Under the pieces are notes generated by a model. The model was not told the origin of the DNA, made no database searches, and was given only the letters and a program-made list of their open reading frames with translations. A program made the translations under genes and the position numbers. Source: Actinomadura sp. DC4 (GTDB lineage: Bacteria > Actinomycetota > Actinomycetes > Streptosporangiales > Streptosporangiaceae). From it: DNA of 64,000 nucleotides. The stretch is taken from NCBI RefSeq assembly GCF_030406325.1, contig NZ_JAUEQY010000017.1:124001-188000 (forward strand), in the 5' to 3' direction. Shown piece by piece: positions 32,307 through 40,229 of the stretch (its first letter is position 1; each line of letters begins with the position of its first letter).

Positions 32307-33111
32307 GGATCGGCACGAGGCGCTCCTCCTCGCGGTCCAGGTGTGCGGTGAGTGCGGCGATGACGCGGTCCACCTCCGCGAGGAGCGCGGCGGAGTCCGT
32401 ACGGGGGGCCGAGAGGAGTTCGCCGAGCGAGGTGAGGAGCGCGGCCAGGGCCCGGTGCTCCTCGCGCAGGCCGGCGAGGACGGGGGCGAGTTCGGGGTCG
32501 TGTTCCTCCAGGTGGGGGAACAGGTGGCCGTCCTCGCTCGCGTGGTGGTGGCCGAGGCCCGCGCACAGGCTGAGGCAGCTGACGCGCAGTTGCGCGCCCA
32601 CGCCCGGCCCGGAGCGGGCCACCTCGGCGTGGATGAGGGCCAGTTCGCGGCGGAAGGCGTCGTGGATCTGCTTGAGGGAGTCCCCGAGCGGGCCGTCCGG
32701 CTGGGGGACGCCGAGCGGGTTCAGCGCGACGACGGGGATGGTGCGGCCGGCCGTGGCCTGGTAGGCGGCCCAGCCGGGGTCGGCCTCGGCGGCGCGGGCG
32801 AACAGGTGGTCGCGTTCCTCGCCGGTCAGGGCCTCGGCGTCGGCGTCATAGGTGAAGGTCCCGTCCTCCACGGTGACGCGCGGGTGGGCGAGGAGGTTGT
32901 GGTACCAGGCCGGGTGGGCCGGGGCGCCGCCCGCGGAGGCGAGGACGAGCCGCCGCGCGCCGTCGGGCAGGTAGGCGAGCGGTGTCGTGCGGCGGGCGCC
33001 GGTCCGGGCGCCGGTGGTGGTGAGCAGGAGGAGCCGTCCTCCGGCGAAGGGGCCGCCGACACGGCCGTGGTTGGCGCGGAACTCCTCGATGACCTGCTGG
33101 TTGAAATCCAC
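32296..33111 (-). CDS. Deazaflavin-type nitroreductase family/hemerythrin fusion
   Basis: The GTG at 33111 (VDFNQQVIEEFR) with GGAG upstream is the best start, giving 271 residues. Residues 1 to about 135 match the DDN/nitroreductase family of deazaflavin (F420)-dependent oxidoreductases: GGRLLLLTTTGARTG, RTTPLAY, HPAWYHNLLAHP. Residues from about 145 form a hemerythrin-like four-helix domain with HHHASEDGHLFP, LREEHRAL and HLDREEERLVP, providing the His/Glu ligands for a di-iron centre. A cofactor-reducing domain joined to an oxygen- or NO-binding domain suggests a role in oxidative or nitrosative stress or redox sensing; this is inference. It has its own terminator and no operon partner. 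Confidence 0.88.
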   Translation of the reverse strand: MDFNQQVIEEFRANHGRVGGPFAGGRLLLLTTTGARTGARRTTPLAYLPDGARRLVLASAGGAPAHPAWYHNLLAHPRVTVEDGTFTYDADAEALTGEERDHLFARAAEADPGWAAYQATAGRTIPVVALNPLGVPQPDGPLGDSLKQIHDAFRRELALIHAEVARSGPGVGAQLRVSCLSLCAGLGHHHASEDGHLFPHLEEHDPELAPVLAGLREEHRALAALLTSLGELLSAPRTDSAALLAEVDRVIAALTAHLDREEERLVPILNR

Positions 33112-33409
33112 TGCTGTGCTCCAGGCGTGACTGATCGCCGCGGCGGGGACGCCGCGGTGCGGATGGGGTGTTGCGGGGCAGCACCGCACGCCGGGCCTGA
33201 GCCTGGAACGTGATCAGGAGAACGGGCGGTGCCGGGGCACCGCCGGGCGCGGGGACGACGCGCGGGCGCGCTCAGGTCAGGCGTCGCCTGTGAAGTGAGA
33301 AGTCACGACATCATCCCCTGCGGTTTCACGGTGCCGCCCACCCGCCGCCGTCCTCCTGGTCGGCGTCACACGACACGCCGATCATTACAGTCCCGCGGCC
33401 GCGCGGCCG
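33112..33409. other. Gene-free region with a GC hairpin
   Basis: No credible gene. It should contain the promoter of the minus-strand oxidoreductase/hemerythrin gene and the 3' end of the SDR transcript. A perfect 8-bp stem (GGCGGTGC, CGGG, GCACCGCC) lies at 33225-33244 and may be the SDR terminator or a leader structure. Confidence 0.5.
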
Positions 33410-34180
33410 TCAACCCGAAGCGCGCGGTCCGAGGAACAGGCCGCCGCTCGCGTCGATGACCTGGCCGGTGATCCAGCGTGCCGCGTCGGTGGCGAGGAAC
33501 ACGACCACGTCGGCGACGTCGCCGGGCCCGCCGAGACGGTCGAGCGCCGTCGATCCGGTGATGAGTTCGGTCAGGCCCGGTGTGTCGAAGACCGGCCCGT
33601 TGGTCGCCGTGCGGGTGGCTCCGGGGGCGACCGCGTTCACCGTGATGCCCCGTACTCCGAGCTCGTTTGCCAGGGTCATGCTCATCGTCTCGACCGCGCC
33701 CTTGGTCATGGCGAAGGAGGTCTGGGCGGGGTTGGCCATCCGGGTCGCGGCGGAGGAGATCGTGATGACGCGGCCGCCGTCGCGCAGCAGTGGCAGGGCC
33801 CGCTGGATGATGAAGTACGGCGCTCGTACGTTCACCGCGAACAGGTGGTCGAACTCGGTCCGCGTCGTGACGCCGATCGGGCCCGCGGGCGGGGCCGCCG
33901 CGTTGTTGACGAGGATGTCGAGCGGCCGCCCGGCCAGGCCGGCCTCGACTCCGGCGAAGAGCGCCGAGACGTCGTCGTCCACGCCCAGCTCGGCCTGGAC
34001 GGCGAACGCGGTCCCGCCCGTACGCGCGATCTCCGCGGCCGTCGCGGCCGCGCCGTCCTCGTCGGTGTGAAAGTGCACGGCGACCTCGGCTCCCTTCGCC
34101 GCCAGCCGGGTCGCGACCGCCTGCCCGATGCCGCGTGACGCTCCGGTCACCAGAGCCGTTCTGCCGGTCAGATCACCCAT
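33410..34180 (-). CDS. SDR oxidoreductase with catalytic Tyr replaced by Phe
   Basis: Start taken at the ATG at 34180, preceded by GAGGTGG; the in-frame GTG nine bases upstream lacks this spacing. The 256-residue protein has the Rossmann motif TGASRGIG (NADP-binding), NNAAAPP and the catalytic-region serine in TISSAATR. The expected YxxxK reads FAMTK: the codon is TTC, so the Tyr is Phe. With Tyr missing, normal dehydrogenase chemistry is doubtful unless another residue compensates. It is divergent from the TetR gene, with two operators between them, so it is very likely controlled by that repressor. The substrate is unknown; an inducing lipophilic or phenolic compound would be typical. Confidence 0.9.
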   Translation of the reverse strand: MGDLTGRTALVTGASRGIGQAVATRLAAKGAEVAVHFHTDEDGAAATAAEIARTGGTAFAVQAELGVDDDVSALFAGVEAGLAGRPLDILVNNAAAPPAGPIGVTTRTEFDHLFAVNVRAPYFIIQRALPLLRDGGRVITISSAATRMANPAQTSFAMTKGAVETMSMTLANELGVRGITVNAVAPGATRTATNGPVFDTPGLTELITGSTALDRLGGPGDVADVVVFLATDAARWITGQVIDASGGLFLGPRASG

Positions 34181-34204
34181 GTCGACCACCTCAATCCGTT
34201 AGTC

Positions 34205-34239
34205 ACTACCGATCTGGTAGTAACTACCACTGCGGTAGT
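34205..34239. promoter_or_regulatory. Two tandem TetR operators
   Basis: Two perfect inverted repeats ACTACC-N5-GGTAGT at 34205-34221 and 34223-34239, one base apart (18 bp centre to centre), lie between the divergent SDR and TetR genes. The second ends nine bases before the TetR ATG. Such pairs bind two TetR dimers and would repress both promoters. Confidence 0.85.
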
Positions 34240-34248
34240 GTCTATCAC

Positions 34249-34869
34249 ATGCCCGATCAGCACCCGACGCTGCGAGCGCAGCGGCGCGCCGAGACCCAGC
34301 GCGTGATCCAGGGGCACGCGGTGCGGCTGTTCACCGAGCGCGGGTACGGCGCCACGACCGTGACCGACGTCGCCGAGGCCGCGGGGGTGTCGCCGATGAC
34401 GGTGTACCGGCACTTCCCCACGAAGGAGGACCTGGTGCTCGTGGACCAGCGCGGCCGGCTCGTCGCCGAGCGGATCGCCGCGTCGTCCGCGGCGGAGCCC
34501 CTGGTCCGGCGGATCGGCGGGGCGCTCGTCGACGCGGCCGCGGCGCTGACCGGCGGCGCCCGCGGGGACGGCCTGACGGCGGAGGAGCGGTTCCTGCTGG
34601 CCCGCCTCCGGCTCATGATCTCCACGCCGGCCCTGCGGGCCAAGCACCTGGACGGCCACTACGCGCTGCAGCAGGCGATCGTCGAGGCCCTCGGCGTCAC
34701 CGAGCCCGAGGCGGCGTTCCAGGCGCAGGCGGCGGCCAGCGCGTGCCTGGCCGCCCTGCACACGGCGCTGGTGCGCTGGGCCGGGGACGACGGGCGGACC
34801 GAGCTGCCCGGCCTGATCGCGAAGGCGCTCGCCGCGGCCTTCGGCGACGACGTCGCCGGACCCCGGTGA
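34249..34869 (+). CDS. TetR family transcriptional repressor
   Basis: A 206-residue protein with an N-terminal helix-turn-helix (about residues 14-60: LFTERGYGATTVTDVAEAAG followed by SPMTVYRHFPTKEDLV), then an all-helical ligand/dimerisation domain. The ATG at 34249 begins right after the operators with no clear Shine-Dalgarno, so the mRNA may be leaderless. The start at 34135 found by a longest-frame rule would run through the operator region and is rejected. It probably represses itself and the divergent SDR until an unknown ligand binds. Confidence 0.93.
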   Translation: MPDQHPTLRAQRRAETQRVIQGHAVRLFTERGYGATTVTDVAEAAGVSPMTVYRHFPTKEDLVLVDQRGRLVAERIAASSAAEPLVRRIGGALVDAAAALTGGARGDGLTAEERFLLARLRLMISTPALRAKHLDGHYALQQAIVEALGVTEPEAAFQAQAAASACLAALHTALVRWAGDDGRTELPGLIAKALAAAFGDDVAGPR

Positions 34870-34893
34870 CGGCGTACGGGGCGGCGGCGGGCC

Positions 34894-35526
34894 TCAGCCG
34901 GTGGGGCCGACCGGCACCTCGACGTGCCCGGAGGCGCCGCGCCGGGTGCGGGCGCGACCTCCGGCCGCGGCGGCGACCCAGGCGTCGAACGCGTCGAGCT
35001 CGTCCTCGGGCACGACGACGTCGAGTTCGGCGGCGGGCCCGTACCGTGAGCCGGCCGGGGTGTACGGGGAGGCGTGCAGGTCGCGGCTGAGGCGTCCGGC
35101 ACGGGCGTGGTCGGTGGTCACGGTGACGGTGACGACGGGCCGGCGTTCGACCACGCCGACCAGGTCGACGGCCGCGGCGACCGCCTGGCCGTAGGCGCGC
35201 ACGAGGCCGCCGGCGCCGAGCTTGACGCCGCCGAAGTAACGGCTGACGACGGCGGCGGTGCCGGTGAGCTCGCGCCGCAGGAGGACCTCCAGCATGGGCC
35301 GCCCGGCGGTGCCGCCGGGTTCTCCGTCGTCGTTGCTGCGGGTAAGGTCTCCGTGCTCGCCGAGGACGTAGGCGGTGCAGTTGTGGGTGGCGTCGTGGTG
35401 GACGCGGCGGCGCTCGGCGACGAACTCCTGTGCCTGGGCCTCGGTCGTGACGCGGGCCAGCGCGCAGACGAACCGGGATCGGCGGATCTCCAGTTCGTGG
35501 ACGCCGGGTCCTTTGATCGCACGCAT
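34894..35526 (-). CDS. YigZ/IMPACT family protein (UPF0029)
   Basis: 210 residues from the ATG at 35526 (MRAIKGPGVHE), preceded by GGTGG; a GTG 12 bases upstream is the alternative. The N-terminal domain has the family signature around NDDGEPGGTAGRPMLEVL and VVSRYFGGVKLGAGGLVRAY, with a C-terminal ferredoxin-like DUF1949-type domain. Family members are linked to translation or ribosome-associated regulation, but the bacterial function is poorly defined. It stands alone, divergent from the MFS gene 35 bp away, and looks like an ordinary housekeeping gene. Confidence 0.92.
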   Translation of the reverse strand: MRAIKGPGVHELEIRRSRFVCALARVTTEAQAQEFVAERRRVHHDATHNCTAYVLGEHGDLTRSNDDGEPGGTAGRPMLEVLLRRELTGTAAVVSRYFGGVKLGAGGLVRAYGQAVAAAVDLVGVVERRPVVTVTVTTDHARAGRLSRDLHASPYTPAGSRYGPAAELDVVVPEDELDAFDAWVAAAAGGRARTRRGASGHVEVPVGPTG

Positions 35527-35561
35527 GTCGCATTCCACCGTACGCGGGGAGGCGGGGGGTC

Positions 35562-36572
35562 ATGAGGGGGCGGCGCCTCGTCCTGGACGTCGGGCCGTTG
35601 CGGGAGTCCGCGGACTTTCGCCGGCTGTGGGCGGGCTCGTCGCTGTCGGTGATCGGCGGGCAGATGACCGCGTTCGCGGTGACGCTGCAGGTGTTCCGGA
35701 TGACGCATTCCTCGATCGCGGTCGGCGGGGTCGGGCTGGCCTCGGGCGCGCCGCTGCTGCTGCTGGGCCTGTTCGGCGGCGCGTTCGCCGACGCGGTCGA
35801 CCGGCGGCGGCTGGCGCTGGTCACCAACGCGGGCTCGATCGTGGTGTCGGCGCTGCTGGCGGCGCAGGCGTTCGCGGGGCTGGGCCTGCTGTGGCCGCTG
35901 TACGCGCTGGCGCGGCTGCCGCCGATGCCGCCGCAGGGCGGCCCGGCCCGGCCGGGGCTCGCGGCGGTGACGGAGGGACTGCGGTTCGTCCGCCGTACGC
36001 CGGTGCTGGCCGGGATCTTCCTGGCCGACCTGGACGCGATGGTCCTGGGGATGCCGTTCGCGCTGTTCCCGGCGCTGGACGCCGCGCACTTCGGCGGGTC
36101 GCCGCAGACGCTGGGGCTGCTGAGCGCGGCGCCGGCGGTGGGCGGGCTTGCCGGGTCGGCGCTGTCGGGCCCGGTGGGGCAGGTCGCCCGGCCGGGCCGG
36201 GCGCTGCTGGGGGCCGTCACGGTGTGGGGGGCGGCGATCGCGGGGTTCGGGCTGGCCGACGCGCTGTGGGCGGCGCTTTCGCTGCTGGTGGTCGCGGGGG
36301 CGGCCGACACGGCCAGCGTGATCTTCCGTGCCACGATCGTGCAGGTCGCGACGCCGGACCGGCTGCGCGGGCGGGTGACGGGCGTCGACTTCGTCGTGGG
36401 GGCGGGTGTGCCGCAGCTGGGCAACTTCCGCGCCGGGGCGGTGGCCTCGCTGACCTCTCCGGCCGCGAGCGCGGTCGGCGGGGGCGTGGCCACGTTCCTC
36501 GGCGCCTGCCTGATCAGGCTGGCCGTACCGGCCCTGGCCCGTTACACGCCGGCGGAGGAGAAGGCAGACTGA
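35562..36572 (+). CDS. EntS-like MFS transporter with apparent in-frame deletion
   Basis: ATG at 35562 after GGGGAGGCGGGGGG. 336 residues; EntS/DHA3-type exporters have about 410. The N-terminus (LRESADFRRLWAGSSLSVIG) and the C-terminal half (ATPDRLRGRVTGVDFVVGAG) are typical. In the middle, LLWPLYALA is followed directly by RLPPMPP. In the family these lie on either side of about 75 residues covering helices 4-6 and the conserved loop with an SPARSA-like motif. So an in-frame deletion probably removed that part. Such a protein may not transport. It could be a recently decayed gene still in frame; a natural short form is less likely. Confidence 0.8.
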   Translation: MRGRRLVLDVGPLRESADFRRLWAGSSLSVIGGQMTAFAVTLQVFRMTHSSIAVGGVGLASGAPLLLLGLFGGAFADAVDRRRLALVTNAGSIVVSALLAAQAFAGLGLLWPLYALARLPPMPPQGGPARPGLAAVTEGLRFVRRTPVLAGIFLADLDAMVLGMPFALFPALDAAHFGGSPQTLGLLSAAPAVGGLAGSALSGPVGQVARPGRALLGAVTVWGAAIAGFGLADALWAALSLLVVAGAADTASVIFRATIVQVATPDRLRGRVTGVDFVVGAGVPQLGNFRAGAVASLTSPAASAVGGGVATFLGACLIRLAVPALARYTPAEEKAD

Positions 36573-36665
36573 GAGTCTCCCCGGTCCCGATGTCCGGTCC
36601 GGCCGGCCGGCGTCGACGTCTCCGGTGAAGCGGCGCCGACGGCGGCGCCGGCGAGAGGAGAGACC

Positions 36666-37088
36666 GTGAAGTACATGATCTTGATCTACGGGTCGCAGCG
36701 GGACTTCGACGCCCTGACCGGCCGGCCCGGCGCCCAGGCGCCCTGGTCCGCGGAGGACCTGGCGAAGATGGGCGCGTTCATGGAGGCGTGGAACAACGAC
36801 CTGATCGAGTCCGGGGAGTTCGTCGACGCCCAGGGCCTGACCGCGCCCGTACACGCCCGCCGGGTCTCGCTGCGCGACGGCGTGCCCGTGGTCACCGACG
36901 GGCCCTACGCCGAGACCCAGGAGGTCCTGGCCGGTTACAACATCGTCGAGTGCGACAGCTTCGACCGGGCCACCGAGATCGCGGCGAGGCTGGCGGGCAC
37001 CCCGCACCCGGAGGGCGCCGCGCTGGAGCACGCGTGGCACGTCGACGTCCGCCCGATCGCCGGTTCCCGGCACGAGCTGGACCTTTGA
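36666..37088 (+). CDS. YCII-related (DGPF) protein
   Basis: GTG start preceded by GAGAGGAGAG; 140 residues. It has the YCII/DGPF fold signature: MKYMILIYG at the start and TDGPYAETQEVLAGYNIVEC, which contains the family-defining DGPF-like DGPY. Its stop overlaps the start of the sigma factor gene (TTGA), the standard pairing of YCII proteins with ECF42 sigma factors. Members are thought to take part in the unknown signalling step that controls the sigma factor; enzymatic activity is not established. Confidence 0.92.
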   Translation: MKYMILIYGSQRDFDALTGRPGAQAPWSAEDLAKMGAFMEAWNNDLIESGEFVDAQGLTAPVHARRVSLRDGVPVVTDGPYAETQEVLAGYNIVECDSFDRATEIAARLAGTPHPEGAALEHAWHVDVRPIAGSRHELDL

Positions 37089-38302
37089 CCGTCGCCGTAC
37101 CCGAGGACCTGCTGCGCACGCTGGCGCCGCAGGTCCTCGGCGCGGTCGTACGGCGCTTCGGGCACTTCGACCTCGCCGAGGACGCGGTGCAGGAGGCGCT
37201 GCTGGCCGCCGCGGAGCAGTGGCCACGCGACGGCGTCCCCGCGAGCCCGCGCGGCTGGCTGGTCACGGTCGCCTCGCGGCGGCTGACCGACCTGCTGCGC
37301 GCCGAGCAGGCCCGCCGCCGCCGCGAGGACACCGTCGCCCGGTGGACGCCGCCCGAGCCCGAGCCCGGGCCGGCCTCCGATGACACGCTCGTGCTGCTGT
37401 TCCTGTGCTGTCACCCGTCGCTGTCGCCGGCGTCGCAGATCGCGCTGACCCTGCGGGCGGTCGGCGGGCTGAGCACCGCCGAGATCGCCCGCGCGTTCCT
37501 CGTGCCGGAGACGACGATGACCCGGCGGATCACCCGCGCCAAGCAGGCCGTCAAGGACAGCGGCGTGCCGTTCGCCCTGCCCCAGGACCGCGCCGGGCGC
37601 CTCGGCGCGGTCCTGCACGTCCTGTACCTGATCTTCAACGAGGGCTACGCGAGCACCTCCGGCCCGCACCTGCAGCGCGCCGAGCTGTCGGCCGAGGCGA
37701 TCCGGCTGGCGCGCCTGGTGCACCGGCTGCTGCCCGGCGACGGCGAGGTGGCGGGGCTGCTCGCGCTGATGCTGCTGACCGACGCGCGCCGGCCCGCGCG
37801 CACCGGGCCGGGCGGGGAGCCGGTCCCGATGGCCGAGCAGGACCGCGGCCGGTGGGACGCGGAGCGGATCGCCGAGGGCGTCGCGCTCATCACCGAGGCG
37901 CTGCCACGCGGCGCGCCCGGCCCGTACCAGCTCCAGGCGGCGATCGCCGCGGTCCACGACGAGGCGCCGGACGCGGAGGCCACCGACTGGCCGCAGATCA
38001 GGGCGCTGTACGGGCTGCTGCTGCGGATCTCCGACAATCCCGTCGTCGCGCTGAACCACGCCGTCGCGGTGGCGATGGCCGAGGGGCCGCGGGCGGGCCT
38101 GGACCTGGTCGAGGCGCTGGTGGCGGGCGGGCGGCTCGCGGGCGATCACCGGCTGCACGTGGTCCGCGCGCACCTGCTGGAGATGGCCGGGGACCACGCC
38201 GCGGCGCGCGCGTGCTACGAGACCGCGGCCGGGTGCGCGATGAGCCTGCCGCAGCAGCGTTACCTGCACAGGCGCGCCGCCCGCCTGGACCGCCCGGCGT
38301 AG
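37085..38302 (+). CDS. ECF42-type RNA polymerase sigma factor
   Basis: The frame is open upstream, but homology begins at VAVPEDLLRTLAPQVLGAVV, just after the TTG at 37085 that overlaps the YCII stop (TTGA), so this start is chosen. About 405 residues: sigma region 2 (FGHFDLAEDAVQEALLAA), region 4 helix-turn-helix (LSTAEIARAFLVPETTMTRR), then a long C-terminal helical domain of about 220 residues (LYLIFNEGYASTSG, FLCCHPSLS) typical of ECF42 and absent from short ECF factors. It has no anti-sigma gene; the C-terminal domain and the YCII protein are the likely controllers. Targets are unknown. Confidence 0.93.
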   Translation: MTVAVPEDLLRTLAPQVLGAVVRRFGHFDLAEDAVQEALLAAAEQWPRDGVPASPRGWLVTVASRRLTDLLRAEQARRRREDTVARWTPPEPEPGPASDDTLVLLFLCCHPSLSPASQIALTLRAVGGLSTAEIARAFLVPETTMTRRITRAKQAVKDSGVPFALPQDRAGRLGAVLHVLYLIFNEGYASTSGPHLQRAELSAEAIRLARLVHRLLPGDGEVAGLLALMLLTDARRPARTGPGGEPVPMAEQDRGRWDAERIAEGVALITEALPRGAPGPYQLQAAIAAVHDEAPDAEATDWPQIRALYGLLLRISDNPVVALNHAVAVAMAEGPRAGLDLVEALVAGGRLAGDHRLHVVRAHLLEMAGDHAAARACYETAAGCAMSLPQQRYLHRRAARLDRPA

Positions 38303-38316
38303 GCGCCTGCGGCGTC

Positions 38317-38650
38317 TCAGGCGCGGCGGCGGGTCTCGGCGAGGCGTTCCTGCAGTCTGGCGTGCCGGAACCGGTAGACGGGCCCGACCTGGCGGAGGAG
38401 CCCGGCCTGGATGGGCGTTCTGGAGGAAGCGCATCAGACGCCGGGGGACGTTCCGCTGCGCGCGGAGCACCAGGACGGTGCACAGGTAGACCGAGCCGGC
38501 GGTCACGGTCCGGCGCGCGGGCCCGTACAGCAGCAGGACGGCGGCGACGCCCTCGATGCCGAGCACGAGGGCGACCACCGAGCCGCCGACGAACCCGGCC
38601 GTCAGGCCGAGCAGGAACCCGCCCGCGAGCAGCGCCGTATCCGGCGCCCA
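38317..38650 (-). pseudogene. C-terminal remnant of a NACHT/STAND-type membrane ATPase, frameshifted
   Basis: Two minus-strand frames join to one recognisable tail. The upper frame gives two hydrophobic segments (LLAGGFLLGLTAGFVGGSVV, GIEGVAAVLLLYGPARRTVT) and ends in RRLMRFLQNAH. The lower frame continues AGLLRQVGPVYRFRHARLQE and stops at 38317. The ending resembles the C-terminus of actinobacterial NACHT-like NTPases, where helices are followed by a GLLRQ-VYQFRHA-like motif. The break lies near 38420 (a one-base indel within CATCCAGGCC). No start codon or NTPase domain is present, so this is a dead fragment. Confidence 0.6.
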
Positions 38651-38687
38651 TGAACGCCATGAACGCCATCGCCGGCGATCGGGGTGG

Positions 38688-39749
38688 TCAGTACGGCCGG
38701 TGGTGGGCCAGGGGAGCGTGGGGGTCCTCGGCGGCGGTGGGGGTGGGGTCGGTGTGGATGAGCGCGGCGGTGAGGCGGGGGACCGCGTGCAGGAGGGCGT
38801 GTTCGGCCTCGACGGCGATGCGGTGGGCGGCGCGCAGGCTGAGCGATCCGTCGATCACGACGGTCGCCTCGGCGCGCAGGCGGTGGCCGATCCAGCGGGT
38901 GCGCAGTTCGGCGACGTCCTGGACCCCGGGTACCTCGCGCAGGGCCGCCTCGGCGGTGTCGACCACGGCGGGGTCGACGGCGTCCATGAGCCGGCGGAAC
39001 ACCTCGCGGGCGGCGTCCTTGAGCACGAACGCGATCGCGACGGTGATGAGCAGGCCGACGATCGGGTCGGCCAGGCGCCAGCCGAGCGCGGCGCCGCCCG
39101 CGCCGAGCAGGACGGCCAGGGACGCGAACCCGTCGGTACGGGCGTGCAGGCCGTCGGCGACCAGCGCGGCCGAGCCGATGCGCCGGCCGGTGCGGACGCG
39201 GTAGCGGGCGACCCATTCGTTGCCGGCGAAGCCGATGACCGCGGCGGCGGCGACGGCGGGCAGGTGGGAGACCTCGCGGGGGTGCGCGAGGCGGTCGAGG
39301 GCGGTGAGGGCGGCCAGCGCGGAGGAGGCGGCGATGACGGCGACGATGACGACGCCGGCCAGGTCCTCGGCGCGGCCGAACCCGTAGGTGAAGCGGCGGG
39401 TCGCCACGCGGCGGCCCAGCACGAACGCGACGCCGAGCGGCAGGGCGGTGAGGGCGTCGGCGGCGTTGTGCAGGGCGTCGCCGAGCAGCGCGGCCGACCC
39501 GGACAAGGCGACGACGAAGACCTGCAGCGCCGCGGTGACGCCGAGGACGGCCAGGGAGATCCACAGGGTGCGCATGCCCGCCGCGGAGGACTCCATCGCC
39601 GGATCGACCTTGTCGGCGGCCTCGTGCCCGTGCGGCCTCAGCAGGTGCCGGATCCCGTGGCGGTGCGCGCCGTGCTCGTGTTCGTGCTCGTGGTCATGGT
39701 CATGGTCGTGTGGGTGGTGGTGGGGCGGTGCGGTGCCGGTGTCGCTCAC
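38688..39749 (-). CDS. Cation diffusion facilitator (CDF) metal exporter
   Basis: The GTG at 39749 (VSDTGTAPP) is favoured because the frame upstream is not conserved. 353 residues. The N-terminus has a His/Asp/Glu-rich metal-binding stretch (HHHPHDHDHDHEHEHEHG). It is followed by six membrane helices with the CDF metal sites LGDALHNAADA (HxxxD) and ADGLHARTDG (HxxxD), and a cytosolic ferredoxin-like domain. It should export zinc or a related divalent ion by proton antiport. The divergent ArsR gene and palindromes between them indicate metal-dependent derepression. Confidence 0.94.
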   Translation of the reverse strand: MSDTGTAPPHHHPHDHDHDHEHEHEHGAHRHGIRHLLRPHGHEAADKVDPAMESSAAGMRTLWISLAVLGVTAALQVFVVALSGSAALLGDALHNAADALTALPLGVAFVLGRRVATRRFTYGFGRAEDLAGVVIVAVIAASSALAALTALDRLAHPREVSHLPAVAAAAVIGFAGNEWVARYRVRTGRRIGSAALVADGLHARTDGFASLAVLLGAGGAALGWRLADPIVGLLITVAIAFVLKDAAREVFRRLMDAVDPAVVDTAEAALREVPGVQDVAELRTRWIGHRLRAEATVVIDGSLSLRAAHRIAVEAEHALLHAVPRLTAALIHTDPTPTAAEDPHAPLAHHRPY

Positions 39750-39816
39750 GGCAAGCGGGCGCCTTCCTCGTGAGTGGCGGCGGCCGCTGGACATCGGCCG
39801 CGTACGGTCCCATTAT

Positions 39817-39851
39817 GTGCGTATGAGCGCACGCATGCACCTATCAGGTGC
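39817..39851. promoter_or_regulatory. Palindromes, probable ArsR operators
   Basis: GTGCG-N6-CGCAC (39817-39832) and GCACC-N5-GGTGC (39837-39851) lie between the CDF and ArsR genes. They overlap the two upstream candidate starts of ArsR, so either the operators extend into its coding region or translation begins further downstream at 39898. Confidence 0.6.
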
Positions 39852-40191
39852 GCATGGCTCGCAGGAGCCAGGCGTTCCCCCGTCCGGGGGCGAGCGGGTG
39901 GCGGTCGCGGTGGAGGTGCTGGGGCTGCTGGCCGACCGGACCCGGCTGAGCCTGCTGGTCCGCCTCGGCGAGGGCGAGGCGGACGTGAGCACGCTGACCG
40001 GGGCGTGCGGCGCGTCGCGTACGTCGGTGAGCCAGCACCTGGCCCGCCTGCGCCTGGCCGGGCTGGTCACCACGCGCAAGGACGGGCGGCGCGTGGTGTA
40101 CGCGCTGCGCCACGGGCATCTGCGGCGCCTGGTCCAGGAGGCCCTCAGCGTCGCCGACCACCGCATCGGCGAGCTGTCCCCGCACGACTGA
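39823..40191 (+). CDS. ArsR/SmtB family metal-responsive repressor
   Basis: A winged-helix repressor: LGLLADRTRLSLLVRLGEGE, recognition helix region ASRTSVSQHLARLRLAGLVT, wing RKDGRRVVYAL, and a C-terminal helix with several His/Asp (RHGHLRRLVQ, VADHRIG) suited to the alpha-5 zinc site of CzrA/SmtB-type sensors. Three in-frame starts exist: ATG 39823, ATG 39835 and GTG 39898. The conserved part begins only after the GTG, and the palindromes overlap the first two, so the true protein may be 97 rather than 122 residues. It is divergent from the CDF exporter and very likely regulates it together with itself. Confidence 0.9.
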   Translation: MSARMHLSGAHGSQEPGVPPSGGERVAVAVEVLGLLADRTRLSLLVRLGEGEADVSTLTGACGASRTSVSQHLARLRLAGLVTTRKDGRRVVYALRHGHLRRLVQEALSVADHRIGELSPHD

Positions 40192-40229
40192 ACGCTCCGG
40201 GTGCCGGATCCGAGGAGGGAGGCCTGCCG

